Assembly (NCBI RefSeq): GCF_018492665.1
Contig: NZ_JAFVME010000001.1
Coordinates: 904,567-968,566, forward strand
Length of the DNA: 64,000 bases
DNA from: Pedobacter sp. B4-66
GTDB lineage: Bacteria; Bacteroidota; Bacteroidia; Sphingobacteriales; Sphingobacteriaceae
Reading direction: 5' to 3'
Each line of letters starts with the position of its first letter. The stretch's first letter is position 1. Shown in pieces: positions 8,004-17,120 of this stretch. Under the pieces are notes generated by a model. That model ran no database searches. It was not told the DNA's origin and saw only the letters and a program-made list of their open reading frames with translations. Both the position numbers and the translations under genes were made by a program.

Positions 8004-8972
8004 TTACATCCAATTCTTTTCTACAATATCTCTTATATGGTAAGTTGTTATAATGCTTGCTCCTGCGCGTGCAAATGCATGCATGGTCTCCATCACTACT
8101 TTTTGTTCATCTATCCAGCCTTTTTGTGCCGCTGCTTTTACCATAGAGTATTCTCCTGATACATTATAACATGCTATTGGCACATCGGCATGCTGTTTTA
8201 GGTTATGTATTACATCAAGATACGCCAATGCAGGCTTAACCATCAATACATCTGCTCCCTCACTTTCATCAAGCAACGCTTCTCTCAAAGCCTCGTTGCC
8301 ATTTCTGAAATCCATTTGATAGGCCTTCCTATCTCCTTTGCTTGGTGCACAATCAGCAGCCTCTCTGAAAGGGCCATAATATGCAGAAGCAAATTTTGTA
8401 GCATGCGACATGATTGCCGTATTTACAAAACCTGCACCATCAAGTACACTTCGCATTGCTCCAACCCTACCATCCATCATATCAGATGGTGCAAGCATAT
8501 CAGCACCTGCCTGAGCATGGGTAAGTCCCATTTTGGCAATTACTTCAACAGTTGCATCATTTTGTACATAATCATTTTCTAATATACCACAATGTCCGTG
8601 TGTTGTATAAGAACAAACGCAAACATCAGTAACTATATATAAATCATCACCAAAATTTTTCTTAAGCAAACGAACAGCAGAAGGCACTAATGAATGATCG
8701 TGATATGCAGAATGTGCATCCTCACTTTTCTCATCTCCTACACCAAACAGCATTATTTTGTTTACACCTAATTTAAGGCCCTTTTCAACATCTTTAATCA
8801 ATGTATCTTCAGAGAAATGACTGATACCCGGCATTGCATCTAAAGCATGAACAACATTTTTTCCCGGTACAACAAAATATGGGTAAATGAACATATCTTT
8901 CGACAGCTTTGTTTCAGCTACCATTTCCCTAACTACGGGGTTTTTCCTCAATCTACGTGGACGGTGTAACAT
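8004..8972 (-). CDS. hemB: Delta-aminolevulinic acid dehydratase (porphobilinogen synthase)
   Basis: The enzyme condenses two 5-aminolevulinate molecules to porphobilinogen. The 322-residue protein has the zinc-binding cysteine set DVCVCSYTTHGHCG (C118, C120, C128), so it is of the zinc type. The two Schiff-base lysines are K193 in SHATKFASAYYGPFR and K246 in LMVKPALAYLD. It sits 8 bases after hemCD and 1 base before hemL. The length is typical and the ATG start fits the conserved N-terminus RPRRLRKN. Confidence 0.97.
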   Translation of the reverse strand: MLHRPRRLRKNPVVREMVAETKLSKDMFIYPYFVVPGKNVVHALDAMPGISHFSEDTLIKDVEKGLKLGVNKIMLFGVGDEKSEDAHSAYHDHSLVPSAVRLLKKNFGDDLYIVTDVCVCSYTTHGHCGILENDYVQNDATVEVIAKMGLTHAQAGADMLAPSDMMDGRVGAMRSVLDGAGFVNTAIMSHATKFASAYYGPFREAADCAPSKGDRKAYQMDFRNGNEALREALLDESEGADVLMVKPALAYLDVIHNLKQHADVPIACYNVSGEYSMVKAAAQKGWIDEQKVVMETMHAFARAGASIITTYHIRDIVEKNWM

Positions 8973-8980
8973 ATATCTCT

Positions 8981-10561
8981 CTATTTTATCTCTATTCCAA
9001 ACACAGCCTCAGCCAATCCGATCTCATCTGGTGAGTAAGGTAAGGTATATTTTAGGCCCATTTCATCAAATTTCTTTGCTGTAGAGTTACCAATAGCAAT
9101 AATTTGCTGTCCCGGCTCTAATAAATTATCTACAAAATAAGCTTCAACATTAGATGGGCTGGTAAAAATCAGAACATCAGCATTAGTCCGATCTATATCA
9201 TCTTCAAATACCGTTTCATAAATAGGTAAGTCGATTACTTTTGTATCTGGAGTTAAAGCTTTCTGGATGCTCAATAAAGAATCCTGAGCTCTGGGGAACA
9301 ACACTGTTGTTCCTGCAACTTCTTTAGCAAAAAGTTCAGCTACTTCATCAATGTCTCCCCCTTCACCAACATAATCAGCTAAATAGCCAAACTTCCTTAA
9401 TGAGTCTTCAGAGCCTCTTCCTGCAACGCCAAACTTAACGTGCTTAGGCAGCACCGGTTTTAGATTAAAGAAATAATCTACTGCGTTTCTGCTACTAAAG
9501 AAAATCCAGTTTACATGTCTGAAATGATATTGATCCAGTACAGTTACAATAGGGAATGTGCGGATCAATGATCTTGCATCAATCTCTATGTTGTGTTTCT
9601 TTAAAGCCTTTCTAAAATAGTTATGCTCTCCAACTTCTCTGGAAATAAAGACCGTTGATGGGAATTTTCTATCCGGAGCAAATCTGCTTACAATCTTTTC
9701 AGCTAAACCATCAAGGCTTTCTACTCTGTAAAATAAACGATCAGGAAAATCTTCGTCGGTTTCAGCTTTAGAAGTCCAAACCTCATATAATCCATCCTCT
9801 TTTTTGCAGTAACAGCCTAATGGCATGTGACAACCACCCTCAAACAGGTTTAACACCTTACGCTCAATTGCAATTTCTTCTGCAGTTGCCGGATCATGTA
9901 TTTTTTGAAGCAGGTCAAATAGTTCAGTATCGTTTTCTCTGATCTGAATAGCCAAAGCGCCTTGTGCAGGTGCCGGAACCATTTCTGTAGTATCAATTAC
10001 CTCTACATGGAACTCCGAAAGGTCTATATTTAAACGGTTCACACCGGCTTTAGCCAGTAGAATCGCATCGTAATCTTCGTCTCTTAATTTTTGGATTCTA
10101 GTAGGTACGTTACCTCTTAAATCTTCAATATTCAGGTCTGGGCGTAATGCCAATATCTGAGCTTTACGTCGATTAGATGAAGTACCCACCATTGCGCCCG
10201 TTTTAAGCGATAGGTTTTGGGTAACATCTACACAGTCTTTTAAAATTAAAAGAAGCTCTGCAGGATCTTCACGTTCTGTAACCGCTGCAATTGTTAATCC
10301 TGCCGGATGTACAGTAGGTAAATCTTTATGAGAGTGTACAGCTATGTCGATGGTTCCACCTAAAAGCTCTTCTTCAAGCTCTTTAGTAAAGAAACCCTTA
10401 CCTTCAAGTTTATCTAATCTTAGATTTAAAATCTTGTCACCTTGCGTTTTGATGATTTTCAAATCTGCCTCAACGCCAATTCCTGCAAGTTTATCTTTAA
10501 TGAAGTTGGCTTGCCATAAAGCCAGGTCGCTGCCTCTTGTACCGATAGTAAGTCTTTTCAC
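8981..10561 (-). CDS. hemCD: Fused porphobilinogen deaminase / uroporphyrinogen-III synthase
   Basis: Residues 1-300 are hydroxymethylbilane synthase, with IGTRGSDLALWQANFIK near the start, SHKDLPT, the arginine-rich GTSSNRRKAQ loop and the dipyrromethane-cofactor cysteine C244 in EGGCHMPLGCY. Residues of about 303-526 are a uroporphyrinogen-III synthase domain (STVFISREVG, WIFFSSRNAVDYFF, VLIFTSPSNVEAYF, IIAIGNSTAKK). One polypeptide would therefore make and cyclise the linear tetrapyrrole. There is no frameshift and no internal start that clearly separates the halves. The start codon is GTG: MKRLTIGTRGS is the normal HemC N-terminus, and an in-frame TAG lies 24 bases upstream. It follows gtrA by 24 bases. 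Confidence 0.94.
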   Translation of the reverse strand: MKRLTIGTRGSDLALWQANFIKDKLAGIGVEADLKIIKTQGDKILNLRLDKLEGKGFFTKELEEELLGGTIDIAVHSHKDLPTVHPAGLTIAAVTEREDPAELLLILKDCVDVTQNLSLKTGAMVGTSSNRRKAQILALRPDLNIEDLRGNVPTRIQKLRDEDYDAILLAKAGVNRLNIDLSEFHVEVIDTTEMVPAPAQGALAIQIRENDTELFDLLQKIHDPATAEEIAIERKVLNLFEGGCHMPLGCYCKKEDGLYEVWTSKAETDEDFPDRLFYRVESLDGLAEKIVSRFAPDRKFPSTVFISREVGEHNYFRKALKKHNIEIDARSLIRTFPIVTVLDQYHFRHVNWIFFSSRNAVDYFFNLKPVLPKHVKFGVAGRGSEDSLRKFGYLADYVGEGGDIDEVAELFAKEVAGTTVLFPRAQDSLLSIQKALTPDTKVIDLPIYETVFEDDIDRTNADVLIFTSPSNVEAYFVDNLLEPGQQIIAIGNSTAKKFDEMGLKYTLPYSPDEIGLAEAVFGIEIK

Positions 10562-10585
10562 GTTGATGCTAATTTTTTGGCAAAT

Positions 10586-11812
10586 CTAGCTATTCTTTAC
10601 CAATATCTCTTTAGCCATAACCATTGGTACACTGATGTATTTTTTTTCCATATAATTCATCACACGTTCTAGCACCATTCTGGAGTTTTCATCCAGGTTA
10701 TTGATTTCTTCGGCAAAGATACCATTGATAGCAGTATGCTTAATTTCCTTGATTTTCTGAGGAACGCAACTCATAGCGATCTCAATTTCGCGCTGGCGCA
10801 ATACCAGTTCAAAATCTTTGATGTTCTGTTCGATGATGTGTTCTGCATTAACCAGTTCATCATAGCGTTCTTGTATATTTTTGCGGGCAACTTCTTTTAA
10901 AGATTCTACCTCTATGAAATGTATTGGGAAGTTTTTCACCACTTCAGGAGCAGTGTCATTAGGGATGGCAAGATCTACAATTACCTTTTTACCGGTATCA
11001 CCATTTAATAATTTCTTATAGATGGCTTCAGTAATGATAGGTTCTGTAGCGCCGGTACAGGTGATAATTACATCAAATCCCTGATCGTAATTTTCCAGTT
11101 CTGAAAGTGGATATGCAGTGCCGTTTAAATCTTTGGCCAGAACTTCTGCATGTTCTAAAGTTCTGTTAAACACAGAGAAATTAGAGTATTTATGTTTCTT
11201 AAGGTATTGAGCGATGTTTTTATTGGTTTCTCCGGCTCCTATGATAAGCAATTTCACATTGCCACACATTTTTAGATCACGAAGTTTACGATAGGCAAGA
11301 GATACTATGGAGACGGGATTCTTGGAGATGTTGGTATGTGTGTAAACCTCTTTAGCTGTTTTTACCACACGATTCATAATCATCCGCATATAGTCGCCAG
11401 TAAATCCGGCAACTCTACATGCCTCATAAGCCTTACGAATCTGAGCAAGGATTTCCTTTTCTCCAACAACCAGACTTTCTAAAGAACATGATGTACGAAG
11501 TAAATGATTAAATGCCTCCCCCTCTTCATAAACAGAAACATTTTCTATGAACTGATCCATATATTGATCAGGCAATCCCATATCTAATACGGTAAGAAAA
11601 TGACGAATAAAATCTTTGTCAACTTTTTCTGCGGCAGTGAATACGAATTCGACACGATTGCACGTTCCAACGTAGAATATTTCTTTTACACCTAACACAG
11701 ATTGAATGTTTTTCAACCTGTCATCGAGCGTCTGCTCACATATCACCAATTTACCTAAAGATTTGAGGTCAATCTGTTTATGTGTAAAAGCAATGATCTT
11801 TAAATATTCCAA
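10586..11812 (-). CDS. hemA: Glutamyl-tRNA reductase
   Basis: First gene of the heme operon and first committed step of the C5 pathway: it reduces glutamyl-tRNA to glutamate-1-semialdehyde with NADPH. The 408-residue protein has catalytic C51 in FYVGTCNRVEF, the SLVVGEKEILAQIRKAY segment, and an NADPH-binding fold around LLIIGAGETNKNIAQYLKKH. It ends in a helical dimerisation domain. The start is TTG at 11812, because an in-frame TAG lies 3-6 bases upstream and no ATG precedes the conserved LKIIAFTHK. A weak start on the entry enzyme would limit flux. It is divergent from the hydrolase gene across 160 bases. Confidence 0.95.
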   Translation of the reverse strand: MEYLKIIAFTHKQIDLKSLGKLVICEQTLDDRLKNIQSVLGVKEIFYVGTCNRVEFVFTAAEKVDKDFIRHFLTVLDMGLPDQYMDQFIENVSVYEEGEAFNHLLRTSCSLESLVVGEKEILAQIRKAYEACRVAGFTGDYMRMIMNRVVKTAKEVYTHTNISKNPVSIVSLAYRKLRDLKMCGNVKLLIIGAGETNKNIAQYLKKHKYSNFSVFNRTLEHAEVLAKDLNGTAYPLSELENYDQGFDVIITCTGATEPIITEAIYKKLLNGDTGKKVIVDLAIPNDTAPEVVKNFPIHFIEVESLKEVARKNIQERYDELVNAEHIIEQNIKDFELVLRQREIEIAMSCVPQKIKEIKHTAINGIFAEEINNLDENSRMVLERVMNYMEKKYISVPMVMAKEILVKNS

Positions 11813-11842
11813 AATCTATTATCCTGTTTATTTTTAGCGAAA

Positions 11843-11850
11843 CAAAAGTA
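11843..11850 (-). promoter_or_regulatory. Candidate -7 element of the heme operon
   Basis: The minus strand reads TACTTTTG, an exact TAnnTTTG match about 30 bases upstream of the hemA start. No convincing TTG box was seen 19-21 bases further upstream. The call is based on the -7 element and on position. Confidence 0.35.
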
Positions 11851-11972
11851 ATAAGACCACCTTGTTCCACTGTCATTATGCTGTAATTAAGAGTTATTTA
11901 GAAAGATTTTAAATAATTAGATTCATTTAAACATCCCAACATAAAAATTGTTATATTGGCTAAACACCATAA

Positions 11973-12803
11973 ATGCAGTCATATATGATACAAAAGGGGC
12001 AATTTACAATAAAAGGAGCAAATGAAAAAACCATATTTGGTGATACTACATATGACGATAAAAATACAAACAATGGTACCATAATATTTGTTCACGGCTT
12101 TAAAGGCTTTAAAGATTGGGGTGCACACAACCTAATTGCTGAGTGGTTTGCTAAAAATGGTTACCGTTATGTTAAGTTTAACCTTAGTCACAGCGGAGTA
12201 ACCGCTCAAAATTTGAATGATGTAACGGATATGGAAGCCTTTGCTGAAAATACATTTAGCAAGGAGCTTTTTGATGTTGATCAGGTTGTTGACTATGTTT
12301 CGAGCACCTATCGGTCCTCCCCTATTTACTTGATTGGACACAGCAGAGGTGGAGGATTATCAATAATAAAAGCTGCAAACGATGCCAGAATTAGTAAATT
12401 AATTACATGGTCATCAATAGCTGATTTTTCAAGCCTCTGGAAAAAAGAACAGGAAGAAGAATGGGTTAAAACAGGCAAAATCTATGTGGAAAATGCGCGC
12501 ACAAAAGAAAAAATGCCTTTAAACAGCACTTTATTGGATGATTTTAATAAACACGAAGATGAATTTAATATTCTTAATGCGGCCAAACGAATAAGCATTC
12601 CTTGGTTAATTTTGCATGGCGATGATGATGTAAATGTGAAATTTAGTGTTGCACAACAATTGGCACAGAAACAACTAAGTGCAAAAATACAAAAGATTGA
12701 AGGAGCCAATCATGTTTATGGAGCATCACATCCCTACAAAGAGGTAAAACTACCTGTGCATTTCCAGCAGGTAGTAGAAAAAACGCTGCAATTTATTACT
12801 TAA
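11973..12803 (+). CDS. Alpha/beta hydrolase, probable serine esterase or peptidase
   Basis: The 276-residue protein has the alpha/beta-hydrolase oxyanion segment IIFVHGFKGFKDWG (37-50), the nucleophile elbow IGHSRGG with S124, an acid residue in LILHGDDDV (D217-D219), and the catalytic histidine H247 in GANHVYG. There is no signal peptide, so it is cytoplasmic. Family members act on esters or acylated peptides, and the substrate cannot be read from sequence. It is divergent from the heme operon. Its last 8 bases overlap the 3' end of the convergent barrel gene. A second ATG at residue 5 is an alternative start. Confidence 0.85.
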   Translation: MQSYMIQKGQFTIKGANEKTIFGDTTYDDKNTNNGTIIFVHGFKGFKDWGAHNLIAEWFAKNGYRYVKFNLSHSGVTAQNLNDVTDMEAFAENTFSKELFDVDQVVDYVSSTYRSSPIYLIGHSRGGGLSIIKAANDARISKLITWSSIADFSSLWKKEQEEEWVKTGKIYVENARTKEKMPLNSTLLDDFNKHEDEFNILNAAKRISIPWLILHGDDDVNVKFSVAQQLAQKQLSAKIQKIEGANHVYGASHPYKEVKLPVHFQQVVEKTLQFIT

Positions 12804-13479
12804 AACTATACCCTATACCAGCAGTAAAACCTCTATTCATTGTTTTAAATCCTTCAGGGTCACCGTAGCTAATGCTACTTAATCCTAAACTATAACCTCC
12901 ATGAATATTAAACCCATTAGTCAGTTCGTAACCACCAAGAAAATTTATACCTGCATCACCGAACTTTAAATGGGATCCTGGCTTATCGCCGAACACAATA
13001 TTTTCTGAGGTTTTAACATCATTACTTCTATTTTCAGCTACAAGAGTACCTTTAAACTTAATCTTACCTGCAACTCCAACAGCAACATAAGGCCCTGCTC
13101 CCACAAAAAGCTTACCCATTTTACTTCTAATATTCACTAAAAAATTAACTGGAAGCTCAATATAAAATGGGTTCACAGTACCTACACCTTTCGCAGAGTA
13201 TTGTGCATTATCGCTTACGTACACATCTTTTGTTTTTGAACCCTTTCCAATAAATAGTAAGCCTGGCTGTATAGATAAGACATCCCCAGCAGGTATATCA
13301 GCTGTTAGGCCTCCATAAAAAGATACGTTTCTCGAGATATCATCTCCGGAGCTTTCTGATTCGGACCCCCTAAAGGTTGTAGATGAAATACCGGCCTTAA
13401 ACCCATATTTTACTTGTTGTGCGGATGCACCTAGCCCTAGTCCTCCTAAGACTACTAATGATAGCATTAATTTTTTCAC
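12796..13479 (-). CDS. PorT-family outer-membrane beta-barrel protein
   Basis: The 227-residue protein has a signal peptide (LMLSLVVLGGLGLGASAQQ) followed by a sequence typical of small 8-stranded barrels. It has repeated glycine and aromatic residues (GFKAGISSTTF, VSFYGGLTADIP, LKFGDAGINFLGGYELTNGF) and ends with aromatic GIGYSFK, the usual barrel-insertion ending. Annotated start is GTG (MKKLML when read as Met). An ATG four codons later would remove the two lysines of the signal peptide, so GTG is preferred. It stands alone behind the terminator of the DUF2911 gene. Its function is unknown. Confidence 0.8.
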   Translation of the reverse strand: MKKLMLSLVVLGGLGLGASAQQVKYGFKAGISSTTFRGSESESSGDDISRNVSFYGGLTADIPAGDVLSIQPGLLFIGKGSKTKDVYVSDNAQYSAKGVGTVNPFYIELPVNFLVNIRSKMGKLFVGAGPYVAVGVAGKIKFKGTLVAENRSNDVKTSENIVFGDKPGSHLKFGDAGINFLGGYELTNGFNIHGGYSLGLSSISYGDPEGFKTMNRGFTAGIGYSFK

Positions 13480-13571
13480 TATTTCAAGATTCGTTAATTT
13501 AAATACACTACGTATTTAGCAACGAAGATATCACTTTAAAAAATATTTGCAAGTGAAACAAAATACCGAAT

Positions 13572-13610
13572 AAAAAAAAGCATGCTTTGTTGGAAGCATG
13601 CTTTTTTTTT
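13572..13610. terminator. Bidirectional rho-independent terminator
   Basis: A near-perfect hairpin with AAGCATGCTT in both arms is flanked by a run of eight A on the left and nine T on the right. It lies 18 bases beyond the DUF2911 stop codon and ends that minus-strand transcript. Confidence 0.85.
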
Positions 13611-13627
13611 ACAAATTTCTTTACCGA

Positions 13628-14143
13628 CTATTTAACAGTAAACGGCACTACTACACTACCCCACAAAAGGCTAACTTTCCCTGATTTTTCAATTTTAAAA
13701 GTCATTTTCTCTGTTGCCGAAGCTGCTTTACCAGGTTTTACTTTTACTGATAATGCATCATCTGCTGCATTGTATTCAGTGCCAGACTTATCCCATTTCT
13801 TGTTAAAAATGATAGTCCATTCATTTTCTCCAGGAATTGAATGCAAAGCGTATTTACCTTTAGGCAATGCTTTACCTTCAACTTTTACATCTTTACTTAC
13901 TTCAAATATGGTAGCTTCATTAGCTCCTGTACGCCATACTTTTCCATAAGGGGCAATTTCGCCGCCAATTTTACGACCTTTAACTGAAGGTTGACTGTAA
14001 TTAATACTTACAGTAGCTCCAGATGCAAGGGTTTCTTTTGCTGCTGCTGGTGGACTTGCTCTTTTGCTTTTATCTTCCTGAGCAGAACTAGTCATTGCGG
14101 TAAACAAACCGACAATTAATGTTAATACAAATATTTTTTTCAT
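13628..14143 (-). CDS. Secreted DUF2911 protein
   Basis: The 171-residue protein has a signal peptide (KIFVLTLIVGLFTAMTSSAQ) and a single DUF2911 domain. The recognisable pieces are INYSQPSVKGRKIGGEIAPY, GKVWRTGANEATIFEVSKDV, ALPKGKYALHSIPGENEW and TIIFNKKWDKSGTEY. DUF2911 proteins are common in Bacteroidota and probably periplasmic or surface proteins; no activity is established to my knowledge. It is a single gene between the kinase gene and a strong terminator. Confidence 0.88.
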   Translation of the reverse strand: MKKIFVLTLIVGLFTAMTSSAQEDKSKRASPPAAAKETLASGATVSINYSQPSVKGRKIGGEIAPYGKVWRTGANEATIFEVSKDVKVEGKALPKGKYALHSIPGENEWTIIFNKKWDKSGTEYNAADDALSVKVKPGKAASATEKMTFKIEKSGKVSLLWGSVVVPFTVK

Positions 14144-14214
14144 TCTATTAGGTTTTTATCCCCAAGATAAGAAAATAACTTTAATAAAATAAACACATTA
14201 AATAAAGGCTAATG

Positions 14215-15681
14215 TTAGTTGCTTTGAGTGTTCATGTTGTGAAATTCGTGCATGGTATCCTTTAAATCAGCATAAAGCTTTTTATAGATAATAAAATTTC
14301 GAAGATAAATTTCCGTATTTGAAATGTTCGGCTTAATAGTCTTTAAATCAAATGCTAAAAAATCAGGGTAGTTAGCAATTAAACCAAGAGTTTTCATTGC
14401 TAATAATGCAGCACCGACAGCCGAAGCATCTTCAGTTTGTGTAATCACCACATCTTTCCCGGTAATGTCTGCCATTATCTGCATCCAGACTTCTGATTTT
14501 ACAATTCCCCCACTGATATTAATCTGTTTAACTGGCGCAGAATTTTCTTCGACAGCAACAAGAACATCATACATGGCATAGCAAATTCCTTCCAGCACAG
14601 CTCTCGAAAAATGAGCTTTATCATGTGTTAATTTTGCCCCAAAAAACACACCACAGCTTTCGCTATCCCATATTGGAGCCCGATCTCCTGTAAGATATGG
14701 TAGAAATAGCAAACCATTACTCCCTGCTTTTATTGCTGCAATTTTTGCAAAAAGCTGTTCATAATCGTTTTCTTCTAATTCGTGTTTAATATTGTCTTTT
14801 AGCCACCATTGCAAAGCAATACCGCCGTTGTTTATTGGGCCACCACATATAAAAGTTTGTTTATCCAGGATATAACTAAATGTCATTGCCTTTTCATTTG
14901 GTAAGGGTTTATCACTCGCTATTCTTACAGCACCGCTTGTGCCAATAGTCATAACAGCTATACCAGGCTTAATACCCCCACTCCCCAGATTGGCCATGCA
15001 ACCATCACTTGCACCGATCACCACAGGCACACCCGACTCAATAAATTTCATATAATCCGTTGGCACAGGCTCAGAAAGCAATTTATCGTCTATTCCCGCT
15101 ATACTCAGGGCATTTTTATTCCAAATTAATTGATTGACATCAAACAAACCTGTACATGAGGCTATAGAATGATCTATCTTAAACTCTTTAAAAAGCTTGT
15201 ACCAAACATATTCCTTTATAGAAATGAACTTATACGTGAGTTTAAATAAATCAGGATCATTCTCCTTTAGCCAAATGATTTTGCATAAAGGCGACATAGC
15301 ATGTATAGGTGTGCCAGTTGCTTTATAAATTGACAAGCCAATTTCAGATTCCCTTAGTTCTTTAGCAATTTCGGCACTTCTGTTATCTGCCCAGGTTATC
15401 ACTGGAGCCAGTGCGGTACCATTTTTATCAACTGGTATAAGGCTATGCATTGCACTGCTAAGACCTATTACTTTTGGCAGATTGCCAACTTCAGCAATCA
15501 TCTCATCCATACTTTTCTTAAAAGCATCCCAAATTTCTTCTGGATTCTGTTCATGAAACCCAGGCTTTGGCGAGTTAAAAGAATAATAATGCTGAACAGC
15601 CCCAAACGACTTACCTTCAAGATCGACAACTACAGCCTTTACACTCCCTGTACCCATGTCTATCCCTATAACATAATCCAT
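14215..15681 (-). CDS. FGGY-family carbohydrate kinase, probably gluconokinase
   Basis: The 488-residue kinase has the FGGY first phosphate motif GIDMGTGSVKAV (6-17), substrate-region ITWADNRS (95-102), catalytic D226 in VVIGASDGCMANLGSG, the second phosphate motif VMTIGTSGAVR, and the C-terminal ISGGIVKSEVWMQIMADITG. The TWADNRS segment and overall pattern are closest to Bacillus-type GntK, which phosphorylates gluconate to 6-phosphogluconate. Xylulokinase or another sugar acid kinase remains possible. The propeller lipoprotein lies 26 bases upstream on the same strand. No gluconate permease or pentose-phosphate gene is adjacent. Confidence 0.85.
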   Translation of the reverse strand: MDYVIGIDMGTGSVKAVVVDLEGKSFGAVQHYYSFNSPKPGFHEQNPEEIWDAFKKSMDEMIAEVGNLPKVIGLSSAMHSLIPVDKNGTALAPVITWADNRSAEIAKELRESEIGLSIYKATGTPIHAMSPLCKIIWLKENDPDLFKLTYKFISIKEYVWYKLFKEFKIDHSIASCTGLFDVNQLIWNKNALSIAGIDDKLLSEPVPTDYMKFIESGVPVVIGASDGCMANLGSGGIKPGIAVMTIGTSGAVRIASDKPLPNEKAMTFSYILDKQTFICGGPINNGGIALQWWLKDNIKHELEENDYEQLFAKIAAIKAGSNGLLFLPYLTGDRAPIWDSESCGVFFGAKLTHDKAHFSRAVLEGICYAMYDVLVAVEENSAPVKQINISGGIVKSEVWMQIMADITGKDVVITQTEDASAVGAALLAMKTLGLIANYPDFLAFDLKTIKPNISNTEIYLRNFIIYKKLYADLKDTMHEFHNMNTQSN

Positions 15682-15707
15682 AATGACAATTTAATACTGC
15701 AAGATAA

Positions 15708-16709
15708 TCAATCTCTATAAACAACGAGACCTCCATAAATAGTACCCAACCATTTACTTCCCTTTCTATCAATTGCCATACATTTAATAGGAGAATCTGT
15801 ATCAGGTGAGGATAAAACAGCTCCATTTTTATCACCAAATTGATAAAGATCAAATCCGCCAACCCAAATTCTATCGTTATCTATTGCTATAACATTTAGG
15901 CCCCTTGCCATTTCTGGACCAGCAACCTCATACCATATCGTACTATTAAAGCGAATTACCGATTTCTCAGCTGTACCTGTTAATGCAACTAGCACTTGAT
16001 TCTGCTTATCTATAGCTAAACTATAGGGGAAAGCAGACCTATAACCAAGTTCATCTAACTTAAAAGTAGTCCAGCCATTCCCATCAAATTTTCTAATTCT
16101 CCCTTTAAATGCGAAATGATTAAAGGTCCCTAACCATAGGGTACCATTACGATCTACTTCCATATCGTATATTGCTTCGTCGCCCAATTCATCGTACGCC
16201 CTCCAATTGTTCTGTTCATCTATACTTACCAAACCATTGGCTGTTGCTATCCACGTAATTTTTCGAACTGAATCATAGGTCATACAACTAATACGCTCAT
16301 CAGGCAGAGAACTATTGTCCTTTTTATAAACAGTCCATTTCTGATCATGATATTTAGCCAATCCTTTATCAGTCCCGATCCAAACTACCCCATTATTTTC
16401 TGTTAAAACTGATGTAATATAAGACGAAGGGAGGGGAGAATTCTGGATATCAAAAACCATCCAATTACTGCCTTCCATTCTAGTCAAACCCTTAGCCGTA
16501 CCTACCCACTTAACATTATCGTTATCTATAGAAAGAGCATTTATCTGATTATCGGCTATTTTAGAGTTCGATGTATTATAAACTCCCCAACCCTTTGGAG
16601 TTTCAAAGCCACCATCATCAACTACATCCGGATCAGCTACTAAACTCTTCTTTTTACACCCACTCAACAAAAGTGAAAGGATCAAAATAGAGCTTAATAG
16701 CCATTTCAT
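15708..16709 (-). CDS. Lipoprotein with two-component-regulator-type beta-propeller repeats
   Basis: The 333-residue protein starts with a lipoprotein signal (LSLLLSGC, lipid cysteine C18). It then has about six propeller blades, each with a W-h-G-T-x-G-L core: VKWVGTAKGL, VVWIGTDKGL, ITWIATANGL, TLWLGTFNHF, RIWVGGFDLY and SKWLGTIYGGL. Such Reg_prop blades form the sensor half of Bacteroidota hybrid two-component systems. Here they are free-standing, with no transmembrane kinase module. It probably sits in the periplasm or on the outer membrane and may bind a ligand. The next gene downstream encodes the gluconate-type kinase. A TAnnTTTG match (TAATTTTG, minus strand, 16757-16750) lies about 40 bases upstream. 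Confidence 0.85.
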   Translation of the reverse strand: MKWLLSSILILSLLLSGCKKKSLVADPDVVDDGGFETPKGWGVYNTSNSKIADNQINALSIDNDNVKWVGTAKGLTRMEGSNWMVFDIQNSPLPSSYITSVLTENNGVVWIGTDKGLAKYHDQKWTVYKKDNSSLPDERISCMTYDSVRKITWIATANGLVSIDEQNNWRAYDELGDEAIYDMEVDRNGTLWLGTFNHFAFKGRIRKFDGNGWTTFKLDELGYRSAFPYSLAIDKQNQVLVALTGTAEKSVIRFNSTIWYEVAGPEMARGLNVIAIDNDRIWVGGFDLYQFGDKNGAVLSSPDTDSPIKCMAIDRKGSKWLGTIYGGLVVYRD

Positions 16710-16833
16710 AAATACCGGATTTTATGTTTTTCTGATAAAATGCATTAGGCAAAATTAGACAACCTGGTTTTCAATAAATATGCAGATAAAATCAATATTT
16801 CATAAAAGATCACTAGACTCCGGTAACATCAAA

Positions 16834-16851
16834 TACTCATTTTTATGAGTA
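16834..16851. repeat. Perfect 7-bp inverted repeat in intergenic DNA
   Basis: TACTCAT and ATGAGTA are separated by TTTT, between the divergent propeller-lipoprotein and YtxH-like genes. It lacks a GC-rich stem and a long T run, so it looks more like a protein-binding site than a terminator. No other structure was recognised in this 223-base gap. Confidence 0.35.
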
Positions 16852-16932
16852 AATACCATCATGTCAACGCTTGGCATTCAAACCATTTTCAATTTTGTTT
16901 GTTAATCTTAAGTACATTAAAATTTAAATCAA

Positions 16933-17118
16933 ATGGGATTATTTAAAACTGCACTAATAGGAGCCGCCGTATACGGGATAGTTAAATATGTAACTAAAAA
17001 AGACACCAACGGCCGTTCAATAGTTGATGACATTAAAGAAAAAGCACCCGAATGGATGGAAAAAGCTAAAAACTTAAAAGACGAATTAAAAGTAGAGCTT
17101 GAAAAGCAACGGCACTAA
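16933..17118 (+). CDS. Small YtxH-like protein
   Basis: A 61-residue protein with a short hydrophobic N-terminus (FKTALIGAAVYGIVKYVTKK) and a charged amphipathic helix (DIKEKAPEWMEKAKNLKDEL). The layout is that of small stress-associated YtxH-domain proteins. It stands alone with an ATG start. The stop lies 2 bases from the end of a convergent 48-codon ORF. The function is not known. Confidence 0.7.
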   Translation: MGLFKTALIGAAVYGIVKYVTKKDTNGRSIVDDIKEKAPEWMEKAKNLKDELKVELEKQRH

Positions 17119-17120
17119 CT

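Noticed and set aside
2908..11812. Heme pathway lacking hemD
   Set aside because: A uroporphyrinogen-III synthase domain is present as the C-terminal half of the hemC gene.
15617..15862. Minus-strand frame of 81 codons bridging the kinase and propeller genes
   Set aside because: It overlaps both well-supported genes in another frame and has no recognisable features.
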